A DNA stretch of 5,063 nt from an uncultured Clostridia bacterium (GTDB lineage Bacteria > Bacillota > Clostridia > Oscillospirales > Acutalibacteraceae). The stretch covers positions 1-5,063 of the forward strand of contig CANRDH010000128.1 in assembly GCA_947629295.1 (NCBI GenBank), written 5' to 3'. The stretch's first letter is position 1, and every line of letters starts with the position of its first letter. Of this stretch, positions 1-5,063 are shown one piece after another. Below the pieces are notes generated by a model, which saw nothing but the letters and a program-made list of their open reading frames with translations, made no database searches and had not been told where the DNA came from. The translations under genes and the position numbers were made by a program.

Positions 1-6
1 GGGCGG

Positions 7-90
7 TTATTTCTTTATGTGGATGTTATTTATTAATGTAATAACATTGCAAATGGCAATGACTAAAGTTAAAAACTCTGTCCATGACAT
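7..90 (-). CDS. Small hydrophobic peptide, putative holin-like type I toxin (Fst/TxpA/BsrG-like)
   Basis: A 27-residue ORF starts with ATG at 88-90 and stops with TAA at 7-9. The peptide begins MSWTEFLTLVIAICNV and ends HIKK: a short polar N-terminus with Glu5, one hydrophobic stretch (about residues 6-20) and a basic tail. This layout, with the E-x-L-x-L-x-IA spacing, matches the small membrane peptides annotated in Firmicutes as putative holin-like toxins, the family around TxpA, BsrG and BsrE. In those systems the peptide inserts in the cytoplasmic membrane and an antisense RNA silences its mRNA. The start is supported by a perfect GGAGGTG Shine-Dalgarno eight bases upstream and a strong promoter at 159-187. 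A ribosome-binding-site hairpin and a leader hairpin also fit type I toxin mRNAs. No antitoxin RNA can be demonstrated; in TxpA/RatA it is convergent and would lie beyond the left edge. The peptide is slightly shorter than most relatives, so toxicity is inferred, not shown. Confidence 0.66.
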   Translation of the reverse strand: MSWTEFLTLVIAICNVITLINNIHIKK

Positions 91-95
91 AAGCA

Positions 96-115
96 CCACC
101 TCCCGATTCCGGGAG
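96..115 (-). promoter_or_regulatory. Shine-Dalgarno site sequestered in a hairpin, toxin-like gene leader
   Basis: On the minus strand the sequence CTCCCG-GAAT-CGGGAG forms a perfect 6-bp stem with a 4-nt loop (110-115 paired with 100-105). It runs straight into the Shine-Dalgarno GGAGGTGG (96-103). Four bases of the GGAGG core are in the stem, so the ribosome-binding site would be partly hidden in the folded mRNA. Masking of the ribosome-binding site is a known control in type I toxin mRNAs; its role here is inferred. Confidence 0.6.
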
Positions 116-133
116 CAAGATTGACCGCCTACC

Positions 134-146
134 GTGTATGGTACAC
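134..146 (-). promoter_or_regulatory. Leader hairpin near the toxin-like mRNA 5' end
   Basis: A perfect inverted repeat, GTGTA-CCA-TACAC on the minus strand, has 5-bp arms and a 3-nt loop. It lies just inside the predicted transcript start (about 152), so the mRNA would begin with a small stem-loop. It could protect the 5' end or be a target for an antisense RNA. A dyad binding site for a protein is the alternative reading. Confidence 0.4.
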
Positions 147-158
147 TCTGCAACAATC

Positions 159-187
159 ATTATATCAGACAATTTCTTTTTCGTCAA
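159..187 (-). promoter_or_regulatory. Sigma-A promoter of the toxin-like gene
   Basis: On the minus strand there is a -35 box TTGACG (182-187), a 17-bp spacer and a perfect -10 box TATAAT (159-164). Transcription should start near 152, giving a leader of about 60 nt before the ATG at 90. Eleven of twelve consensus bases with ideal spacing make this the strongest promoter in the window. It implies high basal transcription of the small peptide gene, which fits genes held in check after transcription. Confidence 0.82.
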
Positions 188-200
188 TATTCTGCAATTG

Positions 201-240
201 GCTTGAAATTCGCTTGATCGGCGAATTTCAAGCTTTTTGT
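201..240 (+). terminator. Rho-independent terminator, plus-strand orientation
   Basis: A perfect 13-bp stem (201-213 with 221-233) with a 7-nt loop is followed directly by five T residues (234-238). On the minus strand no T-run follows, so it works as a terminator only for transcripts running left to right. It sits directly behind the toxin-like gene's promoter. No plus-strand gene to its left is visible, so the transcript it ends is unknown. It may be an antisense RNA, a transcript from beyond the left edge, or the stem may be the end hairpin of the adjacent repeat island. Confidence 0.7.
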
Positions 241-385
241 ATAAGTAAAACCACCCGCCTGGCGGGTGGTTTGCTCTACCCCTAGAAGGGGTGATTACAG
301 GCTCAAACCCTCAAGGGGTATTGGAAGTTTGTCACCGCATCACTACCACAGTCATCCGCTCAAGCGGCTGTCATTTTTGTATAAG
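234..385. repeat. Hairpin-rich non-coding island bounded by a 12-bp direct repeat; possible small mobile element
   Basis: The identical 12-mer TTTTTGTATAAG occurs at 234-245 and 374-385. Between the copies lie four hairpins in a row. The first is a 12-bp GC-rich arm pair at 248-272. The second is ACCCCT/AGGGGT at 278-292. The third is CAAACCC-type arms with a bulged A at 304-323. The fourth is CCGC/GCGG with a TCAA loop and a one-sided 4-nt bulge continued by ACAG/CTGT at 348-371. There is no ORF of note. Dense subterminal hairpins, including an imperfect bulged one near an end, recall the ends and non-autonomous derivatives of IS200/IS605 elements or their associated RNAs. However, those transposons do not usually make target duplications, so the flanking 12-mer argues for another mechanism or for chance retention of similar end sequences. 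A structured non-coding RNA is the main alternative. Family assignment is a guess; the repeat and hairpins are seen directly. Confidence 0.45.
248..272 (-). terminator. Strong bidirectional-type hairpin, likely terminator of the kinase/lipoprotein transcript
   Basis: The arms 248-259 and 261-272 are perfect complements (AAACCACCCGCC and its reverse complement) around a single central base, so the real loop is a few bases wider. On the minus strand the stem ends in GGTGGTTTT, giving a four-T tail. On the plus strand it ends in GGTTTGC, a poorer tail. It is the best intrinsic terminator downstream of the lipoprotein gene, although about 270 bp past its stop codon. It would also insulate the toxin-like promoter from read-through. 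Confidence 0.5.
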
Positions 386-467
386 CTCGGATTGGCATAG
401 ATCAAAACTATAGGTACATATAAAACTTTTACTTTACAAAAAACACTGTTAGTTATCATGACCATAC

Positions 468-507
468 ACCTGAAAATTTCATTATTAATTTCATTTTGTA
501 TTCAGGT
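468..507. repeat. Weak inverted repeat in AT-rich DNA after the lipoprotein gene
   Basis: ACCTGAA (468-474) and TTCAGGT (501-507) are exact complements separated by 26 bp. Inside that loop the 9-mer AATTTCATT occurs twice (475-483 and 487-495). On the minus strand no T-run follows the stem, so a terminator role for the lipoprotein gene is weak. The surrounding gap 386-539 contains no ORF or promoter I can support. Confidence 0.25.
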
Positions 508-539
508 TTCTTCCGTACCTCAGCATAAATATGACCCGT

Positions 540-1817
540 TTAAAATCCCTCAATTCCCTGTGCCTTAGCCTCTTTTATGCGGTATTCGTCCATCAGCTCA
601 ATACATTCAGATACATTGATCTTCTTATCAAACAGCTTATTGAGCGCCGAAGCAACCTCATCGGCACTGTAGCCGATTATCCTCGTTGCGGCTGTGGATA
701 CACGCTCATATTCTTTAATTGACGCGCTTGCATTTGTAACCATTTGCGACTGAATATTAGTCGTCTGCCCCTTGAAACAGCTTACGGTTGAAATACCGTC
801 AAACGCTATATTATAATTTTCCTTTGTTGCACAAAAATCAAGAAAATCCAGTGCCATATCCATCTTGCTGCTGTTTTTGTTTACCATCATCATATTCAGA
901 TTACCGCCCTCATAGGTACCGCCGTCAACAGTATTCATAAACACCGGCATAACTGCAAAATCATCCACGGAATATTTATTTCCCTTTTCAAAATCTGTAT
1001 AGAACCATGTGTCCCAAATAAAAACCATCGCAGCGTCGCCCGAACCCATTACCGAGCTGATATCAGACATTCCTGTGTTAAGATAATTATTACCGAACCA
1101 TCCCTTGTCGGCGGCATTTGATATCCACTGCACCATATTCTTTACCTGCGGTATATCAGAATAGCTTATCTCATTGTTATTTAATCTGTCAAGCACAGCG
1201 GGGTCATCCGCAAAAACCGGGTCAAGCCCGAACTGCATCATCCACGAGCAGCCGTCAGCCGGCCAGCATATTGGCGTATACCCTATATCATGAAGTGCTT
1301 GACATAATACGTCAAATTCAGCCTGTGTTGTCGCAGGATTCAGCCCAATGCTGTCAAAAAGCGTTTTGTTATAATAGCATCCCGACACAGAGCTTTCCCA
1401 ATACGGCAATCCTAAAAGATTTCCCTCACTGTCCAGACAATAGGAACGTGCGCTGTCTGTCAGATCGCCGACCCAGCTTTCGTCATTAAGATAGTAGAAA
1501 TTTTCCTCAATATCAAAACGGTTAAGGTCCGCATTGTGAAAATGCATAAATATATCAGGAGCATTACCCTCTGCAAACCTTTTTTCGGCCTCCGTTTCAT
1601 AATCTGCATCCTCTATTGAAATGATTTCCAGTTTTTTCCCGGTAGACTCCTGATAATGCTCAAAGATATTAGTCATATAGCTTTTTGCAAGATCGCTTTT
1701 TTTACCCATAATCGTAAGGGTATCGACGTCCGCTTTACGCTCCTCATCAGAATAGCTGCAAGATGCCATAAATATAAACATAGCAATAATAAGCAATACA
1801 GAAACTATTTTTTTCAT
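540..1817 (-). CDS. Extracellular solute-binding lipoprotein, ABC transporter family 1 type
   Basis: The 425-aa product is an exported lipoprotein. A KK-start signal peptide with a hydrophobic core (residues 4-18) ends in the lipobox MASC, so Cys20 should be lipidated and anchor the protein outside the membrane. The body has the marks of family 1 (sugar-type) solute-binding proteins. These are an APDIF motif at 86-90, a GLPYW segment followed by a YYNKTLFDSIGL segment (136-159), a GDAAMVF stretch with nearby Trp and Tyr (260-276), an EGGNLNMMMV segment (303-312) and a C-terminal helical lobe. The length is typical. The ligand is not readable from sequence; an oligosaccharide is the usual guess. 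The start is supported by AAGGAAG (1827-1833), nine bases upstream of the ATG. It lies 105 bp after the histidine kinase gene on the same strand, and that gap has no convincing promoter, so co-transcription is likely. No permease or ATPase is present, so it may serve sensing as well as or instead of uptake. Confidence 0.88.
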   Translation of the reverse strand: MKKIVSVLLIIAMFIFMASCSYSDEERKADVDTLTIMGKKSDLAKSYMTNIFEHYQESTGKKLEIISIEDADYETEAEKRFAEGNAPDIFMHFHNADLNRFDIEENFYYLNDESWVGDLTDSARSYCLDSEGNLLGLPYWESSVSGCYYNKTLFDSIGLNPATTQAEFDVLCQALHDIGYTPICWPADGCSWMMQFGLDPVFADDPAVLDRLNNNEISYSDIPQVKNMVQWISNAADKGWFGNNYLNTGMSDISSVMGSGDAAMVFIWDTWFYTDFEKGNKYSVDDFAVMPVFMNTVDGGTYEGGNLNMMMVNKNSSKMDMALDFLDFCATKENYNIAFDGISTVSCFKGQTTNIQSQMVTNASASIKEYERVSTAATRIIGYSADEVASALNKLFDKKINVSECIELMDEYRIKEAKAQGIEGF

Positions 1818-1922
1818 TAAAAATATCTTCCTTTCCCTTCACCGGACGGGCGCGGCAAATCATAATGACGAAAACCGCCGCAATAATCTACATCCCGAAC
1901 CCAACAACAGATATCAATATTA

Positions 1923-4862
1923 TCATTTGTTATCCTTATTCAAAAGCCGTCCTACCAGATCCCTTACAGTATTCATATCAATTGGCTTTCCGAGATGTCC
2001 GTTCATACCCGAGTCCAAAGCGTCCCGGACATCCTCTGCAAAGGTATTTGCTGTCATCGCCGCTATCGGTATTGTCTTCGCCTCAGGATGATTGCACGCC
2101 CGTATCTGTCTTGTTGCCTCATATCCGTTCATAATAGGCATCTGAACATCCATAAGTATCATATCATAATGGCCCGGCTCTGATTTTTTGAACATATCCA
2201 CAGCCTGCTGACCGTTCATTGCCAGTTCACAGCCTGCCCCCTCAATTTTAAGCAATTCCATAAGTATTTCAGAATTAATTTCATTATCCTCAACAACAAG
2301 GAATAATTTATCCTTCATAACATTTTCGGAAGCTTCTTTTAAATTTTCTTCGTCTCGGGCAGAGTTGTCATAAAACAGCGGTCTTATTGTATGCTTGAAT
2401 GACGATACAAAGAAAGGCTTTGCCATAAAAGCGTCTATGCCCGCACGCCTTGCCTCGTCTTCTATTTCACTCCAATAATTGGAGGTGAGAACGAGAATAG
2501 GTGTATACGCACCAACTTCCTTACGTATTTTTTTTGCCGCCTCAATCCCGTCCATTCCGGGCATCTTCAAATCAAGAAGAATTATGTCAAAATCCTTGCC
2601 GGCTTTATGTGCCTCAACGGTTTTATTGACAGCCTCCTCTCCGCTCAATGCAACAACTACCTCAACACCGCTGTCCTCCATAAGCTCACGGACATTCTCG
2701 CATACCTGTTCCTCATCGTCCGTAACAAGCATACGTGAAATATTATTCCTGAACCATGAATCCGATTCCTCATGGTCGGGAAGAGCAAATGAAAGCTCAA
2801 CAGTAAAGGTACTGCCCTCTCCCGGTCGGCTTTCAAGATCGATAATGCCGCCCATAAGATCTACAAGGTTTTTTGTAATTGCCATTCCCAGTCCTGTTCC
2901 CTGTATCTTATTTGTAACAGAGCTGATTTCACGGCTGAAGGGTGCAAAAATATGCTTCTGAAATTCTTCGCTTATTCCTATTCCGTTATCGCTGACTACA
3001 AAACGCAGCTTAACATACTGCCATGTGCTTTCGGGAAGCACAGATACAAGAAAATCAATTTTTCCTCCGCTTGGGGTATATTTGATTGCGTTGGACAAAA
3101 GATTAATAAGTATCTGATTAAGGCGCAGCTTATCCCCTATGATCTGCTCAGGCGGTTTATCCTGAACACGCATTTTGAAATCCTGATTCTTTGCCTTGAC
3201 CTGCGGCATGAGTATTATATTAATCTCCTCAAGCATTTGAGGCAAACTGAACATATCAACATTGAGGGATGTCTTTCCGCTTTCGATTTTATTCATATCA
3301 AGTATATCGTTTATAAGGCTGAGAAGATAATGCCCGGACGCAGTAATCTTTCTGGTATACTCCCGTACCTTATCCGCATGATCTGCGTCCTTTTCCAAAA
3401 GCATAGAAAAACCGACAATAGCGTTCATCGGGGTTCGGATATCATGCGACATATTGGAAAGGAAATTGCTCTTTGCTTCGTTTGCACTCCTTGCCGCTTC
3501 CAAAGCGTCCTCGAGTTGTTTATTCATCTGCCTCTCCAAGGTCCTGTCCGACAGAACAAAAATATATTTTTCAGTATTCTGTATACTCATATGATATACC
3601 GTCATTCTGTACCAGCGGCGCTCACCCGTATTCTGGTGCATATATTCACATTCCCAATACTTATTACCGTTCATCGGTATAGCCTCAAGCTCGCTTTTCG
3701 GTATTACAACGTCATGATTAACAGCACATTTTTTCATTACCCTGATATCATTACGTGCTTCCTTTGCGGAAATACCGAGCAGTCTTTCAATATTTGGACT
3801 TATATAATCAACCTCGCGGTCATTATAATCCAACATTATGAATATATCGTCAACGCTGTTAGACAAAACATCGAACATAATCTCCCTGTATTGAAGCTCC
3901 ATCTTATTCCTGCGCGACTGCTTATAACTGCGTATAAAAATAATACTTATACCGGCCGCACTGACAAGAAGGAAAATCACAATCAAAACCTTTGACGTAG
4001 TTTGCTGAACATTCAGAAAACCTGCGTTGACCGCATTTTGAGGTACAACGCTAAGCATAACATAGCCTTGAAATCCCACCGGCTGATATAAAATATAACT
4101 GCTGACCTCACCTACATTGCACTCAATCAGACCCGAATTTCCGTTAACCCAGTCCTTTTTAATCATCTCGATATCCTTGTCGCTGAGGTCGGAAGCGGCT
4201 TTAAGATAAATGAGGTAGTTATCAAACACACTGCCGCCTTTTTGTGTTGAAAGCAGTACCTTGCCGTCGCTGTGTATAACAAAGCACAAAGCTTCTCCGG
4301 AAAAGGCGTTGACATTCAGAGATGAAGACATATCCGCGTTAGTATAGCTTACAGCTATTGCGTCATAGGTAAAGCCCTTATATTTTCCTTGTTTAACCGG
4401 CACGGCAAATACAGTAATATCCTGTCCTGCCGAAAGCTCAGCGCCTGCCATAACGGAGCCTTTTTCCTCCGAAAGACAGCTCCATACCTCGTCAAGCTCT
4501 ATATCCTTTTCCGCTCCGTCGGGAGTCATACACTTTTTTTCCGAAGACAGAAAATAAAAATCAGAAAATCCCCAGTACTTCTGCTCCTCTGCAATAAAAC
4601 CTGAAATCTCGCTGTCGCTGTCATCTTTGTAATCCGTTGCTGAAATATATCGGCTCCAGCCGTCAAGAAGTCCCCAGTTTCTCTCAACAAACGCACCAAA
4701 CGAGCGGTTTACCTGACCGTATATTTCTTTGAGATGTACCGTACTGTCCTCATCTATTCTGCCGGAAATAAATCTGAAATAAAACATTCCTATCAGAATC
4801 GCAGCTATACATATAACACATATAAAAAATGACATCAATAATTTTCCAAACCATTTTTTCAT
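1923..4862 (-). CDS. Membrane hybrid sensor histidine kinase: Cache-like sensor, PAS, HisKA, HATPase, two receivers
   Basis: The 979-aa protein has two membrane helices (about 7-29 and 291-310) enclosing a 260-residue outer domain. Cache-like features of that domain include FVIHSDGKVLLS (194-205) and a closing YVMLSVVPQNAV (267-278). Next come a PAS domain (about 326-440), a coiled coil (441-467) and HisKA with the H-box SHDIRTP and phospho-acceptor His473. The ATPase domain has an N-box with NLLSNAIKY (587-595), DNGIGI (625-630) and GTGLG (655-659). Receiver 1 (about 708-828) keeps Asp715/716, Asp764, Thr793 and Lys815. Receiver 2 (about 852-975) keeps Glu858/Asp859, Asp905, Thr937 and Lys959. 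There is no HPt or DNA-binding domain. By family knowledge, a ligand at the outer domain drives autophosphorylation of His473 and transfer to the receiver aspartates; the onward partner is not in the window. The start MKKWFGK precedes the first helix, and the only possible upstream in-frame extension stops within a few codons. It is first in a probable operon with the solute-binding lipoprotein. Confidence 0.95.
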   Translation of the reverse strand: MKKWFGKLLMSFFICVICIAAILIGMFYFRFISGRIDEDSTVHLKEIYGQVNRSFGAFVERNWGLLDGWSRYISATDYKDDSDSEISGFIAEEQKYWGFSDFYFLSSEKKCMTPDGAEKDIELDEVWSCLSEEKGSVMAGAELSAGQDITVFAVPVKQGKYKGFTYDAIAVSYTNADMSSSLNVNAFSGEALCFVIHSDGKVLLSTQKGGSVFDNYLIYLKAASDLSDKDIEMIKKDWVNGNSGLIECNVGEVSSYILYQPVGFQGYVMLSVVPQNAVNAGFLNVQQTTSKVLIVIFLLVSAAGISIIFIRSYKQSRRNKMELQYREIMFDVLSNSVDDIFIMLDYNDREVDYISPNIERLLGISAKEARNDIRVMKKCAVNHDVVIPKSELEAIPMNGNKYWECEYMHQNTGERRWYRMTVYHMSIQNTEKYIFVLSDRTLERQMNKQLEDALEAARSANEAKSNFLSNMSHDIRTPMNAIVGFSMLLEKDADHADKVREYTRKITASGHYLLSLINDILDMNKIESGKTSLNVDMFSLPQMLEEINIILMPQVKAKNQDFKMRVQDKPPEQIIGDKLRLNQILINLLSNAIKYTPSGGKIDFLVSVLPESTWQYVKLRFVVSDNGIGISEEFQKHIFAPFSREISSVTNKIQGTGLGMAITKNLVDLMGGIIDLESRPGEGSTFTVELSFALPDHEESDSWFRNNISRMLVTDDEEQVCENVRELMEDSGVEVVVALSGEEAVNKTVEAHKAGKDFDIILLDLKMPGMDGIEAAKKIRKEVGAYTPILVLTSNYWSEIEDEARRAGIDAFMAKPFFVSSFKHTIRPLFYDNSARDEENLKEASENVMKDKLFLVVEDNEINSEILMELLKIEGAGCELAMNGQQAVDMFKKSEPGHYDMILMDVQMPIMNGYEATRQIRACNHPEAKTIPIAAMTANTFAEDVRDALDSGMNGHLGKPIDMNTVRDLVGRLLNKDNK

Positions 4863-4875
4863 GATTACGTCTGCG

Positions 4876-4881
4876 CTCCCC
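4876..4881 (-). promoter_or_regulatory. Ribosome-binding site of the histidine kinase gene, long spacing
   Basis: GGGGAG on the minus strand lies 13 bases upstream of the ATG at 4862. This is the only purine-rich match nearby and is farther from the start than the 8-9 bases seen at the other two genes. No better start codon lies in frame between it and the ATG. Translation of the kinase may therefore be modest. Confidence 0.5.
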
Positions 4882-4924
4882 AGTTACTGTTAAATATGCT
4901 GTCCAAATACAAATATACATTTTG

Positions 4925-4953
4925 ATATTATCATATTTTGACGGCAAAGTCAA
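4925..4953 (-). promoter_or_regulatory. Sigma-A-like promoter of the kinase/lipoprotein operon
   Basis: On the minus strand there is a -35 box TTGACT (4948-4953), a 17-bp spacer and a -10 box TAATAT (4925-4930; an overlapping GATAAT is two bases closer to the -35). Transcription would begin near 4918, giving a leader of about 55 nt. The -35 is strong and the -10 moderate, which would suit a regulated gene. Confidence 0.6.
4938..4953. promoter_or_regulatory. Possible operator: inverted repeat over the kinase promoter -35 box
   Basis: TTGAC (4938-4942) and GTCAA (4949-4953) form a perfect inverted repeat with a 6-bp gap. One half-site is the -35 box itself and the other lies in the spacer, so a dimeric protein bound here would block or remodel the promoter. 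The arms are only 5 bp, so chance is a real possibility. The DNA further right (4954-5063) is AT-rich with nothing recognisable. Confidence 0.3.
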
Positions 4954-5063
4954 TCCGGAATAGGGCATAAATCGCATAGAAATCACTTTAAAAGATATAA
5001 TATTCATTTTTAATTCTTATATACAAGTAAAATACAGCTTCAGTTATCAGATAATACAAAAAC

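Noticed and set aside
121..147. Possible plus-strand promoter TTGACC-15-TACACT
   Set aside because: The 15-bp spacer is short, the -10 matches only 4 of 6 bases, and much of it is explained by the leader hairpin at 134-146 read on the other strand.
1852..1881. GCGGC/GCCGC inverted repeat in the gap between the kinase and lipoprotein genes
   Set aside because: It has only five base pairs around a 20-nt loop and no T-run, so it is neither a convincing terminator nor a processing site.
2479..2961. Plus-strand ORF of 160 codons
   Set aside because: It is antisense to the ATPase and first receiver region, and its Ser/Thr-rich low-complexity product is typical of a shadow frame.
2952..3995. Plus-strand ORF of 347 codons
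   Set aside because: It lies wholly antisense to the well-conserved outer-domain-to-kinase part of the hybrid kinase gene. Its product is rich in His, Tyr and Ile with no recognisable domain, and it has no Shine-Dalgarno. It is a reading-frame shadow.
4996..5001. TATAAT on the plus strand near the right edge
   Set aside because: No -35 element lies at an acceptable distance, and the surrounding DNA is AT-rich, so a chance match is likely.
4750..5007. Minus-strand ORF of 85 codons overlapping the kinase start
   Set aside because: It is out of frame with the kinase, runs through the predicted promoter and leader, and has no credible ribosome-binding site.

Overview
The window most likely comes from a low-to-mid GC Gram-positive anaerobe of the class Clostridia (a gut or rumen type, such as Lachnospiraceae or Oscillospiraceae). 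This is inferred from three things: strong purine-rich Shine-Dalgarno sites with sigma-A promoters, a lipoprotein-type ABC solute-binding protein, and a large PAS-containing hybrid histidine kinase of a kind common in these bacteria. No taxonomic marker gene is present.

Layout. All recognised genes are on the minus strand. Transcription starts near the right edge at a sigma-A-like promoter (about 4925-4953). It reads first a 979-aa membrane hybrid sensor histidine kinase (1923-4862) and then, after a 105-bp gap, a 425-aa extracellular solute-binding lipoprotein (540-1817). The two probably form one operon. The kinase has an extracellular Cache-like sensor, PAS, HisKA, HATPase and two receiver domains with intact key residues. 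It has no HPt and no DNA-binding output, so the phosphoryl group must leave to a partner not seen here. No ABC permease or ATPase lies between or beside the two genes. A working hypothesis is that the lipoprotein captures a small molecule, perhaps a sugar, and reports it to the kinase's outer domain.

The left 540 bp holds no conventional gene but is dense in signals. At 7-90 (minus) there is an unlisted 27-aa hydrophobic peptide gene resembling the Fst/TxpA/BsrG 'holin-like' type I toxins. It has a near-consensus promoter at 159-187, a hairpin in its leader and a second hairpin that covers its ribosome-binding site. Behind the promoter is a strong plus-strand terminator (201-240). It runs into a hairpin-rich island of about 150 bp bounded by an exact 12-bp direct repeat (234-245 and 374-385). 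The island looks like a small non-coding mobile or structured-RNA element; an IS200/IS605-type derivative is possible but unproven. Its largest hairpin (248-272) is also the best terminator candidate for the kinase/lipoprotein transcript. The stretch 386-539 is AT-rich and holds only a weak inverted repeat.

The right edge (4954-5063) is AT-rich non-coding DNA upstream of the kinase promoter, with nothing else recognisable.
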